Assembly (NCBI RefSeq): GCF_000308475.2
Contig: NZ_BAFT02000113.1
Location: 122,159 to 186,158, forward strand
DNA from: Nocardia brasiliensis NBRC 14402
Lineage (GTDB): Bacteria; Actinomycetota; Actinomycetes; Mycobacteriales; Mycobacteriaceae
Direction: 5' to 3'
DNA: 64,000 bases
Shown: in pieces, positions 31,912 to 40,124 of the stretch
Numbering within the stretch: the first letter of the stretch is position 1
Layout: every line of letters begins with the position of its first letter
Made by a program: the position numbers and the translations under genes
The notes under the pieces: model-generated
The model's input: the letters and a program-made list of their open reading frames with translations, nothing else
What the model was told of the DNA's origin: nothing
Database searches by the model: none

Positions 31912-32283
31912 GTGACCATAGTCCTGAATCACACCATTGTTCCCGCCGCCGACCGGCATGCCGCCGCAACGTTTTTCGCTGATCTGCTCGGCCTGACTGT
32001 GGGCAGGCAGATCGGTCCCTTCGCGCCGGTGTGGGTCAACGACGACCTCACCCTCGATTTCGACGATCGCGTCACCGTCGTGCCCGGCCACTACGGTTTC
32101 CTGGTCGACGACGACACCTTCGACGCGCTGCTGCGGCGGCTCGCGCGGCGGCCCGAGGTCGACTTCGGGTCCGGCGTCGAGCACGGCTGGGATCGCGCGG
32201 TCAACCAGCTCGCGGGCGGCCGGGGCGTCTATGTGCTCGCCCCGGACGGCCACAGCTACGAATTCTTCACCGCCGCACCGTGA
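31912..32283 (+). CDS. VOC (glyoxalase/bleomycin-resistance fold) protein
   Basis: A 123-residue VOC protein: N-H-T-I-V-P-A-A-D-R-H-A-A-A-T-F-F-A-D-L-L-G-L at the start and the closing Y-V-L-A-P-D-G-H-S-Y-E-F-F-T strand are the two beta-alpha-beta halves of the fold. The family includes metal-dependent lyases, dioxygenases and drug-binding proteins. The GTG start has CGGAGGTAG upstream. It is divergent from the MarR gene, so it may inactivate or bind the compound sensed by that regulator. Specific function unknown. Confidence 0.8.
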   Translation: MTIVLNHTIVPAADRHAAATFFADLLGLTVGRQIGPFAPVWVNDDLTLDFDDRVTVVPGHYGFLVDDDTFDALLRRLARRPEVDFGSGVEHGWDRAVNQLAGGRGVYVLAPDGHSYEFFTAAP

Positions 32284-32301
32284 CCGGTGCCCGCGCCGGA
32301 A

Positions 32302-33291
32302 TCAGCCGCGGGCCGGGCCGATCCGGCGCTTGCGCGGCTTCAAATGCAGCGCGGGCAGCGGCGGGGCCGGAATGCGCTGGTCCGGTCGGTGACCCGCGAT
32401 ATCGGCGAACCGCTCGAGATCGTGGTTCTCCCAATCGTTTCGGGCGGCGACGATCTCGTCGTGACTGCGCGCGACGAAGTTCCACCACATCACCAGTTCC
32501 TCGCCGAACGGTTCGCCGCCGATCAGCGCGAAATGCGCACCCGCGGTGCTGGACAGCGTCAGTTCGGTCCGTTCGGTGCCGAGATACAGCAGTGGTCCCG
32601 CGGTCAACGGGGTGCCGTCGATCGTCACCTCGCCTTCGATCACCAGCACCGCGTGCTCGAAGGCGGCCTCGACGGGCAGGGTGACTTCGGCGCCCGCGTC
32701 CAGCCGGACGTCCGCGCCGACGATCGGTGTGTACGCGGTCGCCGGTGAAGTGAGTCCGGCCAGCGCGCCGATCAGCACCACCGCCTCGATGCCGTCCGAC
32801 CGATAGATCGGCAGCGCACGATGCTGCTCGAAATGCGGTGCGATCCCGGTTCGATTGCCGGGCAGCGCGATCCACAACTGCAGACCGTGTCCGGTGTGCG
32901 CGCCCGCGACACCGTATTCCGAGTGCGCGATGCCGTGCCCCGAGGTCATCAGATTCAGCTGCCCCGGCTCGATCTCGACATCGGAGCCCACCGAGTCGCG
33001 GTGCCGAATCCTCCCGTCGAACGGCCAGGTCACCGTTTGCAGACCGATGTGCGGGTGCGGATCGATATCCGGGGACGCGCCCGTCGTGGTGACCGTGGGC
33101 GAGCCGAAGTGGTCGAGAAAACACCACGCGCCCACGGTCGGCAGATCTCGTTGCGGCAGTACGCGTTCCACGAACACGCCGCGCACGCCGCCGAGCGGCA
33201 CCTCGCGCGCGGGATAGAACTCCGCGACCGGGCCCGGGCCGGGCTCCGGTTCGCAGAGCGCTTCCTCTGGATGAGCTTCCAAATCGCTCAC
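32302..33291 (-). CDS. Pirin family protein
   Basis: A 329-residue bicupin. The N-terminal cupin has the pirin metal signature H-P-H-I-G-L-Q-T-V-T-W and, further on, S-G-H-G-I-A-H-S-E, giving His/His/His/Glu-type iron ligands. A second cupin forms the C-terminal half. Pirins bind Fe(II); some oxidise quercetin, others act as redox-sensing partners. I start at the GTG at 33291 (M-S-D-L-E-A-H-P-E-E); an in-frame ATG at 33390 would overlap the upstream gene by 29 bp. It lies just downstream of the AhpD-GNAT gene on the same strand and may share its message. Confidence 0.85.
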   Translation of the reverse strand: MSDLEAHPEEALCEPEPGPGPVAEFYPAREVPLGGVRGVFVERVLPQRDLPTVGAWCFLDHFGSPTVTTTGASPDIDPHPHIGLQTVTWPFDGRIRHRDSVGSDVEIEPGQLNLMTSGHGIAHSEYGVAGAHTGHGLQLWIALPGNRTGIAPHFEQHRALPIYRSDGIEAVVLIGALAGLTSPATAYTPIVGADVRLDAGAEVTLPVEAAFEHAVLVIEGEVTIDGTPLTAGPLLYLGTERTELTLSSTAGAHFALIGGEPFGEELVMWWNFVARSHDEIVAARNDWENHDLERFADIAGHRPDQRIPAPPLPALHLKPRKRRIGPARG

Positions 33292-33361
33292 GGCCGTGCC
33301 TCGCTGACGCTGGGCTCCGCCGTTCCCGACGCAGCGACCTCGGTTCGTGCGCTGCGCTGAC

Positions 33362-34162
33362 TCACTGAGGGATCCCTTTGCCGACGACATGCGCGTCGTA
33401 CTGCGGATGCTTGTCCAGGTAGGCCTTGATGAATGGGCACAGCGGCCGGATCGTCCGCTTCCGCTCGACGGTGTCCTCGATGGCGTGCTTCGCCAACACG
33501 CTGCCGAGCCCCTTACCGGAGAACGCGCCGTCGATCTCGGTGTGGGTGAACACCGTCTCGTCGCCGCGCTCCTCGTACTCGGCGAACCCGGCGAGCTCGC
33601 CGCCGTAGGTCACCTCGTAGCGGTGCTTCTCGTCGTTGCGGACAACCTTGGCTTCGGGAGTGGCTGTGGTCATGGTCGACTTCTCCTTCGATGCGCGTAC
33701 CGGGTGCTTGCTGAGGATCGACACGCGATTGAACGCGCCGATCGTGGTGGCCGTCCAGACGACGACGGACAGCTGATCGTCGGTCAGGACCTCGCGGGCC
33801 GCGGCGTACGCCCGGTCCACGGTGTCCTCGTCCGGCAGCGTCGTGGTGACCTCGGCCAGCCGGAGGACGGCCCGTTCGAGCGGTGAATACAGATCCGTGC
33901 GGTCCCACGCGGGCAGGACCGCGAGTTCCTGTGCGGTATTCCCCGCGGCGAGCGCGGCACGCTGATGCACGTCCAGGCAGACGGCACAGCCGTTGAGCTG
34001 GGAGACGCGCATGTTGATCAGCTCGACGAGCTTGCGGTCCAGGCCGACGGCGGCGGCCGCGGCGCGCACTTCGCCGGCGACCTTCACGAGGGTGCGATAC
34101 ACGCCGGGCGTCTGCTTGTCGATCCAGACGCGGTCATGCGGTTCATCGGGCTTCACCTTCAT
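33362..34162 (-). CDS. Fusion of an AhpD-like carboxymuconolactone decarboxylase and a small GNAT acetyltransferase
   Basis: A continuous 266-residue frame. Residues 1-155 are AhpD/CMD-like: N-G-C-A-V-C-L-D-V-H with C59, C62 and H66, the peroxidatic CxxC of alkylhydroperoxidase-like proteins. Residues 164-266 form a short GNAT protein of the YidJ/NATD1 type (F-S-G-K-G-L-G-S-V-L-A-K-H, acetyl-CoA loop). The junction has K-E-K-S-T-M-T-T with its own ATG (33673) and a strong AAGGAGAAG ribosome site, so the GNAT part may also be made separately. Elsewhere these are usually two proteins; here no stop separates them. Likely peroxide or electrophile defence, linked with the pirin gene. Confidence 0.75.
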   Translation of the reverse strand: MKVKPDEPHDRVWIDKQTPGVYRTLVKVAGEVRAAAAAVGLDRKLVELINMRVSQLNGCAVCLDVHQRAALAAGNTAQELAVLPAWDRTDLYSPLERAVLRLAEVTTTLPDEDTVDRAYAAAREVLTDDQLSVVVWTATTIGAFNRVSILSKHPVRASKEKSTMTTATPEAKVVRNDEKHRYEVTYGGELAGFAEYEERGDETVFTHTEIDGAFSGKGLGSVLAKHAIEDTVERKRTIRPLCPFIKAYLDKHPQYDAHVVGKGIPQ

Positions 34163-34210
34163 GGATGCTAGCCCCCTTCGGGGCCGGGCGTGCCGTGGGG
34201 TGACGCTCAA

Positions 34211-34226
34211 GCGGACCGGAGTCCGC
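34211..34226. promoter_or_regulatory. Palindrome upstream of the AhpD-GNAT gene
   Basis: GCGGAC-CGGA-GTCCGC is a perfect 6-bp inverted repeat, 49 bp upstream of the minus-strand start at 34162 and 104 bp upstream of the small plus-strand frame. Possible operator. Confidence 0.3.
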
Positions 34227-34329
34227 ACATATTTACGGCGCTGTACAGAACTCGTAGAGATCGTCGCGTGGACCTCCCGCCGGCCGGTGCCCGGCACAAG
34301 AATGGGGAGTTCGTCGAAGGAGAAATGCC

Positions 34330-34500
34330 ATGAGGTTCCGCAACCGCACCGCACCCACGCTGGTCGCCGCCTGCCGCCGCAGCGCGCACCGGATCTGGGC
34401 CCGGCAGGATCTCACCCCGCAGGAGCGGGCGAATCTCCTCGCGGGCTGGACGCCGCCCGCGGTGATCAGCGCATCGCTCGGGGGGCGCACCTGCCACTGA
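34330..34500 (+). CDS. Possible small basic protein
   Basis: A 56-residue frame beginning M-R-F-R-N-R-T-A-P and ending G-G-R-T-C-H, rich in arginine and alanine. An excellent ribosome site (GAAGGAGAAA) precedes the ATG, which is the main support. The middle (A-R-Q-D-L-T-P-Q-E-R-A-N-L-L-A-G-W) looks like a helix-loop-helix. No family recognised. Divergent from the AhpD-GNAT gene. Confidence 0.45.
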   Translation: MRFRNRTAPTLVAACRRSAHRIWARQDLTPQERANLLAGWTPPAVISASLGGRTCH

Positions 34501-34567
34501 GCCCGGGTACGAGAACGGCCCGGCGACACCGCGATCGGTGCAGCCGGGCCGCCGGTTCGGCGCGGAC

Positions 34568-34858
34568 CTAGATCTCGGTGAACCGTCGCAACTGGAACGG
34601 TTCGACCAGGATGTCGTCCAGCGCGGCCGCGCCCTGCTTCAGGTGCGGGGTCTCGAAATGCGCCGCCAACGCGTCGGCGTCGACCCACTCCTCCAGCAGC
34701 ACGGCCTTGGCCGGGTCGGTGGGATGCAGGTACAGCTCGTAGCGAAGGCAGCCCGGCTCCGCGACGGTCGGCCCGACCAGGTTCTCCAGCACCGCGCGCA
34801 GGTCGGCCTCCCGGCCGGGCTTGGCGGTGAAGCGGACATTGAGTGTCAGGGTGGACAC
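34568..34858 (-). CDS. Antibiotic-biosynthesis-monooxygenase-like protein (putative quinol monooxygenase)
   Basis: A 96-residue ABM-domain protein: L-N-V-R-F-T-A-K-P-G-R-E-A-D-L first strand and helix, E-P-G-C-L-R-Y-E-L-Y-L central strand, and Y/W-type E-E-W-V-D-A-D-A-L-A-A-H-F. The fold is a dimeric ferredoxin-like barrel used by YgiN-type quinol monooxygenases and heme-degrading enzymes. GTG start at 34858 with an AGGAG site just upstream; longer in-frame starts are not credible. It follows the MerR and AKR genes on the same strand after a 29-bp gap, so all three may be one operon for electrophile or quinone handling. Confidence 0.82.
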   Translation of the reverse strand: MSTLTLNVRFTAKPGREADLRAVLENLVGPTVAEPGCLRYELYLHPTDPAKAVLLEEWVDADALAAHFETPHLKQGAAALDDILVEPFQLRRFTEI

Positions 34859-34887
34859 GTCGTACTCCTGATCTGTTGTGGTTGTGG

Positions 34888-35904
34888 CTATTCCCGGCCC
34901 GCGGAGCTGAAAGACATATCCGCGTAACGATTTCCGGCTACCCGGTCGGCGATCGGGTCCAGCGTGGCCAATTCGTCCTCGCTCAGAGCCAGGGTAGCGG
35001 CGGCCACGTTCTCGGCCAGCCGAGTCCGCTTGCGGGTCCCCGGGATCGGGACCACCGGCACGCCGTGCACCGCCGCCCTGCTGTGCACCCACGCCAGCGC
35101 GACCTGTGCCAGCGTCAGCCCGCGCGCGTCGGCGATCCGGCGCAGCGGTGCCAGCAACTCGACATTGTGCGCCGCGTTGTCACCGGTGAATCGGGGCATG
35201 CTGTGCCGGAAGTCTTTCTCGTCCGCCAATTCCTTTGCGGAGGAGAATGATCCGGCCAAGAAGCCGCGGCCCAGCGGCGAATACGGGACGAAGGTGACGC
35301 CCAGTTCCGCCGCGGCGGGCACCGCCGTCCGCTCGACATCGCGGGAGAACACCGACCATTCGGACTGGATCGCCGCGATCGGATGCACGGCGTGCGCCGC
35401 GCGCAGTTCCGGCCCGGTCACTTCGGACAGGCCCAGCGCCCGGACCTTGCCCTGCGCAACCAGTTCGGCCAGCACGCCGACGGTCTCCTCGATCGGTACG
35501 GCGGGATCGCGGCGGTGCATGTAGTAGAGGTCGATGGTGTCGATGCCGAGCCGGCGCAGGCTGGCGTCCACGGCGCGCCGAATGTAGGCGGGGGAGTTGT
35601 CGATACCGCGGAAGGCCGGGTCGTCGGGTTTGGTGTAGATCGCGAATTTCGTTGCCAGTACCACTCGTTCGCGGTTGCGCCGGACGAACTCGCTGAGGAA
35701 CTCCTCGTTGCGTCCCGCGCCGTACACGTCCGCCGTGTCGAAGAGCGTGACGCCGAGCTCGAGCGCGTGGTCCAGCATCGCCCGCGCCTCGACGGTGTCG
35801 GTGCTGCCGTAAAAGGCGCTGATCCCCATGCAGCCGAGCCCTTGCCCGCCGACCTCGATCCCACTGGCGCCCAAGGTGGTGGTGGGCAGCGTGTTGCCGG
35901 TCAT
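34888..35904 (-). CDS. Aldo/keto reductase
   Basis: A 338-residue AKR. F-D-T-A-D-V-Y-G-A-G-R-N-E holds the catalytic aspartate and tyrosine, L-A-T-K-F-A the lysine and D-L-Y-Y-M-H-R the histidine, so the full tetrad is present, unlike the AKR at 28.6 kb. The cofactor motif P-V-V-P-I-P-G-T-R-K-R-T-R is near the C-terminus. It reduces carbonyls with NADPH. It overlaps the upstream MerR gene by four bases, so the two are translationally coupled. Confidence 0.9.
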   Translation of the reverse strand: MTGNTLPTTTLGASGIEVGGQGLGCMGISAFYGSTDTVEARAMLDHALELGVTLFDTADVYGAGRNEEFLSEFVRRNRERVVLATKFAIYTKPDDPAFRGIDNSPAYIRRAVDASLRRLGIDTIDLYYMHRRDPAVPIEETVGVLAELVAQGKVRALGLSEVTGPELRAAHAVHPIAAIQSEWSVFSRDVERTAVPAAAELGVTFVPYSPLGRGFLAGSFSSAKELADEKDFRHSMPRFTGDNAAHNVELLAPLRRIADARGLTLAQVALAWVHSRAAVHGVPVVPIPGTRKRTRLAENVAAATLALSEDELATLDPIADRVAGNRYADMSFSSAGRE

Positions 35905-36356
35905 ACCCTGATCCCTTCGCTCTCCTGTGCGGTGACCGGGGCCGGGCGCACGGGCTGGGCTTTGCCCTCGTACACGTCGATCTTGTAGTCCAGCACGGCC
36001 ACGGTCTGATGGAGTTCATCGATCTTGGCGAGTACTTCGGCCCGCGTTTTCCGGAACATCGCCAGCCGCTCGGGGAACGTGGATTCCCCTTCGCGCACCA
36101 GCTCCGCGTACCGGACCATGTCCGCCACCGACATGCCGGTGGTGCGCAGCCGCCCGATCAGGGTCAGCCACTCCAGGTCGCGATTACTGAACCGCCGCTT
36201 GCCGGTGTGGTCGCGGCCGATGTAGTCCATCAGCCCGATCCGTTCGTACCAGCGCAACGTGTCCCGGGTCAGCCCCGACCGCTCGGACACCTCCCCGATC
36301 GAATACCGCGGCGTTTCCCAGTCGCTGTCCCGTTCGCTCCGCGCCATTTCACTCAC
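35901..36356 (-). CDS. MerR-family transcriptional regulator
   Basis: A 151-residue MerR protein. The winged helix reads Y-S-I-G-E-V-S-E-R-S-G-L-T-R-D-T-L-R-W-Y-E-R-I-G-L (about residues 18-42), followed by the F-S-N-R-D-L-E wing and the long dimerisation helix. There is no cysteine-based metal site, so it belongs to the group that senses organic ligands. It should act on the palindromic promoter just upstream and regulate itself, the coupled AKR and probably the ABM protein gene. Confidence 0.9.
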   Translation of the reverse strand: MSEMARSERDSDWETPRYSIGEVSERSGLTRDTLRWYERIGLMDYIGRDHTGKRRFSNRDLEWLTLIGRLRTTGMSVADMVRYAELVREGESTFPERLAMFRKTRAEVLAKIDELHQTVAVLDYKIDVYEGKAQPVRPAPVTAQESEGIRV

Positions 36357-36398
36357 GACACTCGCCTTCCCGTCTGAACCCCGTCGACGCTAGTCACC

Positions 36399-36412
36399 TG
36401 GAGTGCACTCCA
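36399..36412. promoter_or_regulatory. MerR-type operator/promoter
   Basis: TGGAGTGCACTCCA is a perfect 14-bp palindrome 42 bp upstream of the merR start. On the minus strand CTTGGAGTGCACTCCAGGTG is the classic layout of a MerR promoter, with dyad symmetry between the -35 and -10 regions. Confidence 0.75.
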
Positions 36413-36513
36413 AGCAACCCCATTCTGCCGAAGACCCCCTACAGCCTCCGGCCGATCCGGTACTTTGCGTGGGACACTGGAGCCGACCGGGTGGGGCGAG
36501 CTGAGGAGCGAGG

Positions 36514-37089
36514 GTGACGGCACTTCCGGAACCGTGGCGGCTGCTGACGATTGCCGACTATTTGGCACTCGATGAGGACGAGCTGGTTCGCCACGAGTTG
36601 CAAGAGGGGGTTCTCGCCATTTCGCCGTCGCCGAAACCGCGCCACAACTTCGCGGGCTTGCGGCTATCCAGCCAGGTAGATGCGCAGCTTCCGGCGAACC
36701 TGGTCGCCGTGCCCGATGTCGATGTCGATTTGCAGCTCGTTCCGGAGGACGGACCGGCCACGGTCCGCCGACCGGATCTGGTTGTGGTGGACCGGGAGGA
36801 GTTCGACCGGGTCGATGCCGAGAACGGGGTCCTGCGTGCCTCGGGCGTCCGCCTCATCGTCGAAATCATCTCGCCGGGCTCCCGGCGCACCGACTTCGTC
36901 ATGAAGAAGAGCGAGTACGCCGACGCCGGCATCCCGCAGTACTGGATCATCGACCTGAGCGAGCCGCTGAGCTTGGTCGCCTTCCGGCTCACCGAGGAAC
37001 TCGGCTACGTCGACGACGGTGAGGTGACCGGCACCTTCACCACGTCGTCGCCGTGCCCGCTGACCATCGATCTGAAGCAGCTGGGCTGA
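36514..37089 (+). CDS. Uma2 family (DUF820) PD-(D/E)XK protein
   Basis: A 191-residue Uma2-type protein. The active-site layout of the restriction-endonuclease-like fold is intact: R-R-P-D-L-V-V-V-D (P-D motif) then V-E-I-I-S-P-G-S-R-R-T-D followed by K-K-S-E-Y-A-D-A-G-I-P-Q-Y-W-I-I-D, all hallmarks of the family. Uma2 proteins are abundant in cyanobacteria and actinomycetes; their biological role is unknown. GTG start with GAGGAGCGAG upstream. It is divergent from the MerR operon and otherwise stands alone. Confidence 0.85.
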   Translation: MTALPEPWRLLTIADYLALDEDELVRHELQEGVLAISPSPKPRHNFAGLRLSSQVDAQLPANLVAVPDVDVDLQLVPEDGPATVRRPDLVVVDREEFDRVDAENGVLRASGVRLIVEIISPGSRRTDFVMKKSEYADAGIPQYWIIDLSEPLSLVAFRLTEELGYVDDGEVTGTFTTSSPCPLTIDLKQLG

Positions 37090-37105
37090 AAACCGATCCT
37101 GGCGC

Positions 37106-37474
37106 TCAGCTGTAGTTCGGAAGTTCCTGGATGGCCCATTTGTTGCCGTCGGGGTCGGCGAAGTAGGTGAACTTGCCCCACGCGAGTTCTTCGACCGGGG
37201 TGGCGGCGACGCCCGCGGCGGTCAGTTGTTTGTAGGCGTCCTCGGCGTCGGCGACGACGATCTGCATGCCGACGACGCTGCCGGGGGCCGCGTCGGTGAC
37301 TCCTTCGCCGATGCAGATGGAACAGCCCGAGCCGGGCGGGGTGAGCTGCACGAAACGCACGTTCTCGTCCACCCGGTGATCATGGTCGGCGTGGAAGCCG
37401 ATGCTGGTGTAGAAGTCCTTCGCACGATCCACGTCGGTGACCGGGATCGCGATGAGCTCGATTTTCCAATCCAT
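37106..37474 (-). CDS. VOC family protein (glyoxalase-like)
   Basis: A 122-residue VOC protein: I-P-V-T-D-V-D-R-A-K-D-F-Y-T-S-I-G-F first module and F-A-D-P-D-G-N-K-W-A-I-Q-E-L last strand, both typical of the glyoxalase/bleomycin resistance superfamily. The V-D-E-N-V-R-F-V-Q-L-T-P-P-G-S-G-C-S-I motif is common in a large actinobacterial subgroup without a known substrate. Convergent with the Uma2 gene and divergent from a small membrane protein gene. Confidence 0.82.
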   Translation of the reverse strand: MDWKIELIAIPVTDVDRAKDFYTSIGFHADHDHRVDENVRFVQLTPPGSGCSICIGEGVTDAAPGSVVGMQIVVADAEDAYKQLTAAGVAATPVEELAWGKFTYFADPDGNKWAIQELPNYS

Positions 37475-37532
37475 TGCCAGAGCATGGCACCGCTGTCCGA
37501 CAAAGTCCTGGAATCGGGCCTACCCTGGTCAC

Positions 37533-37736
37533 ATGCCAGGTAAGGACATCGACCGGATCAGGGCCCGCTCGGCCTGGGCGACGGTCAAGGAAAGCCCCGT
37601 GATCACCGCGATCGCGGTCGCGCCGGTGGTGCTCGCGGTCGCGCTCGTGTGGTGGCTGATCGGCGGATTCGCCGCCTTCGTGCTGCTGGTCGTGCTCGGC
37701 GCGGTCGTGGTGGTCGGCGGCAAGCTGCTCCGCTGA
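37533..37736 (+). CDS. Small two-helix membrane protein
   Basis: A 67-residue protein with a charged start (M-P-G-K-D-I-D-R-I-R-A-R-S) and two adjoining hydrophobic helices (about residues 23-43 and 46-64). The ATG at 37533 is preceded after 6 nt by TACCCT, a possible -10, and no ribosome site is seen, so the message may be leaderless. No family recognised; such proteins are common in actinomycetes. Confidence 0.62.
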   Translation: MPGKDIDRIRARSAWATVKESPVITAIAVAPVVLAVALVWWLIGGFAAFVLLVVLGAVVVVGGKLLR

Positions 37737-37747
37737 GCCCGCGCCGC

Positions 37748-38239
37748 TCAGCGCGGGATGTGGAAGCGCACCAGCTCGCCTGCTCCCGGGTCGATCTGTG
37801 CCCACGGCCGGTCGAACTCGAGCACCGCGAGCGCCGAGGTGGGGAACTTCCGGCTGAGTTCGATCGCCGGCGCCGAACCGCGGTTGCCCGCCAACTCCCA
37901 TGCCGTCCACGGCATTCCGGGCGCATGCCCGATCACCAGCAGGGTCGCGACCTCCTCGTCGCTGAGCTGGACCAATTCGATCAGGCTCTGCGGCGAAGCC
38001 TCGTAGATGCCCGCCTCGTAGACCACCGGCGCGGTGATGCCGGTGGCCGTCAGCGTCTGCCTGGTCCGGGTCGCGGTGGAACAGCGCACCGCGTCGATCG
38101 GTGGCTGGGTCCGGCGCAACCATTCGCCGGCCAATCCCGCTTCGCGTTGCCCGCGCGGCGCGAGCGGGCGTTCGTGGTCGCCGACACCGTCGGGATATGC
38201 CGACTTTCCGTGTCGCATGAGGATCAGAGTCCGCACCAT
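37748..38239 (-). CDS. SixA-like histidine phosphatase
   Basis: A 163-residue phosphoglycerate-mutase-like protein. The phosphohistidine loop L-M-R-H-G-K-S is at about residues 7-13, and the second catalytic histidine is in V-I-G-H-A-P-G-M-P. R-H-G-K-S in place of R-H-G-E-T/x is the SixA pattern, so phosphohistidine or small phospho-substrates are likely. The ATG at 38239 is 6 nt after TACGGT on the minus strand, another probable leaderless start. Convergent with the small membrane protein gene. Confidence 0.85.
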   Translation of the reverse strand: MVRTLILMRHGKSAYPDGVGDHERPLAPRGQREAGLAGEWLRRTQPPIDAVRCSTATRTRQTLTATGITAPVVYEAGIYEASPQSLIELVQLSDEEVATLLVIGHAPGMPWTAWELAGNRGSAPAIELSRKFPTSALAVLEFDRPWAQIDPGAGELVRFHIPR

Positions 38240-38396
38240 GGAGATACCGTAAGGCCTCCAGTCGCATGGCCTCGACCACACTCGAGGCAAACTGAAAGCG
38301 GCGTCACATCGCGACGGTTCCGCGACGCGCCGTTTTTGTCCACCTCTGCCCACCGGGTGGCCTACAGCCCACGTACATTTCGAGGATCTTGACAAT

Positions 38397-40067
38397 ATGG
38401 CCTACGTCATCACGCAGCGTTGTTGCAACGACGCCAGCTGCGTCTCCGAGTGCCCAGTCGATTGCATCCGTCCGACCCCGGACCAACCGGAGTTCGCGAC
38501 CACCGAGATGCTCTACATCGACCCCGACACCTGTATCGACTGTGGGGCGTGTGTAGACGCGTGCCCGGTGGAGGCCATCTTCTCCGAGGACGATCTGACC
38601 GCGTCGCTGGCCCGATACCGCGATATCAATGCCGCGTACTTCAAACGGCATCCGCTCGAATCCAACTTCGACCCGATCGTCACGCCGCCGCGGCCGCCGA
38701 AGGATCTCGGCACGTTGCGGGTCGCGATCGTCGGCGCCGGTCCCGCCGCCTGCTACGCGGCCGACGAGCTGCTGCGCCGGGCCGATGTCGAGATCGAGAT
38801 GTTCGACCGGGTGCCCACGCCGTGGGGTCTGGTCCGCAGCGGTGTCGCGCCCGATCATCCGGGCACCAAGACGGTGTCGGGTCTGTTCGAGTCCGCGTTC
38901 CGGCGTGAGACGCTGCAGTACTACCTCAATGTCGAGGTCGGCACGCACGTCACGCACGAGGAGCTGCTGCGCCACCATCACGCGGTGATCTACGCGGTGG
39001 GCGCCTCGACCGATCGCCGCCTCGACGTGCCCGGCGAGGAACTGCCGGGCAGCCACTCGGCCACCGAGTTCGTCGCCTGGTACAACGGCCATCCCGACTA
39101 CGCCGATCGGCAGTTCGACCTGTCCGGCGAGCGGGCGGTGATCGTCGGCAACGGCAACGTCGCACTCGACGTGGCCCGGGTGCTCACGGTGTCCCCGGAC
39201 GAGCTGGCCAAGACCGATATCGCCGACCACGCCCTGGACGCGCTGCGGCGTAGCAATATTCGCGAGGTCGTGGTGCTCGGCCGCCGCGGCCCGCTGCAGG
39301 CGGCGTACACGTCCTCGGAGTTCCTCGCGCTCGCCCACCTCAACGGCATCGATGTCGTCGTCGACGCGGCCGATCTGGAGCTCGATCACGCGAGCCAGGC
39401 GGTGCTGGACGACCCGGACATCGAACCGTCGCTGAAGCTCAAGTACACCCTCGCCGAGGAGTACGCGGGCGGCACGCGCGACGACGCCAACAAGCGGATC
39501 GTCTTCCGCTACCTGGCCTCGCCGACGGCGTTGCACGGCACCGGCAGAGTCGAATCGATCGAGTTCGCGCACAACGAATTGTTCGCCGACAGCGGCGAAT
39601 TGATGGCCCGGGCGACCGATCGCACCGAGACCATCGAGACCGGACTGGTGCTGCGCTCGATCGGCTATCGCGGCGCACCGGTCGCGGACCTGCCCTTCGA
39701 CGAGCGGCGCGGCATCGTGCCGAACGAGCACGGCCGGGTGCTCGAGGCGGACGGCAGCCCGCTGCCGGGCGTGTACGTCAGTGGCTGGATCAAGCGGGGT
39801 CCACGCGGCGTGATCGGCTCGAACCGGGTCGATGCGGAGGAAACCGTCGAACATCTCATCGCCGATTTCACCGCGGGCAAACTCGGTGCGCCCGAAGCGG
39901 ATCGGGCGGCGCTGAAATCGCTGCTGCGCGAGCGGCAGGCCGATCTGGTGGACCGGGAAGGCTGGCGGGCGATCGATCAGGCCGAACGGGCCGCGGGCAA
40001 GTCGGCGGGCCGGCCGCGGGTCAAGTTCACCACGCGGGCGGATCTGCTGAAGGCCGCGCGCGGCTGA
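38397..40067 (+). CDS. fprB: Ferredoxin-fused ferredoxin-NADP+ reductase (FprB type)
   Basis: A 556-residue fusion. Residues 1-80 are a seven-iron-type ferredoxin: C9, C15, C19 and C23 in the first cluster region and C46, C49, C52 and C56, followed by proline, in the second. From about residue 108 comes an adrenodoxin-reductase-like flavoprotein with the FAD loop V-G-A-G-P-A-A-C-Y-A-A and the NADPH site V-G-N-G-N-V-A-L-D-V-A-R. It moves electrons between NADPH and ferredoxins or P450 systems. Length and domain order match mycobacterial FprB (Rv0886). ATG start 23 bp after a region without neighbours. Confidence 0.92.
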   Translation: MAYVITQRCCNDASCVSECPVDCIRPTPDQPEFATTEMLYIDPDTCIDCGACVDACPVEAIFSEDDLTASLARYRDINAAYFKRHPLESNFDPIVTPPRPPKDLGTLRVAIVGAGPAACYAADELLRRADVEIEMFDRVPTPWGLVRSGVAPDHPGTKTVSGLFESAFRRETLQYYLNVEVGTHVTHEELLRHHHAVIYAVGASTDRRLDVPGEELPGSHSATEFVAWYNGHPDYADRQFDLSGERAVIVGNGNVALDVARVLTVSPDELAKTDIADHALDALRRSNIREVVVLGRRGPLQAAYTSSEFLALAHLNGIDVVVDAADLELDHASQAVLDDPDIEPSLKLKYTLAEEYAGGTRDDANKRIVFRYLASPTALHGTGRVESIEFAHNELFADSGELMARATDRTETIETGLVLRSIGYRGAPVADLPFDERRGIVPNEHGRVLEADGSPLPGVYVSGWIKRGPRGVIGSNRVDAEETVEHLIADFTAGKLGAPEADRAALKSLLRERQADLVDREGWRAIDQAERAAGKSAGRPRVKFTTRADLLKAARG

Positions 40068-40074
40068 ACGCCGG

Positions 40075-40111
40075 GGAAGCCGATCGGGTGCGCGGCGCTC
40101 GGTCGGCTTCC
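40075..40111. terminator. Bidirectional hairpin between fprB and the thioesterase gene
   Basis: GGAAGCCGA and its exact complement TCGGCTTCC enclose a 19-nt G/C-rich loop in the 57-bp space between convergent genes. Likely terminator for both directions. Confidence 0.6.
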
Positions 40112-40124
40112 GCTGTCGCGCGGG

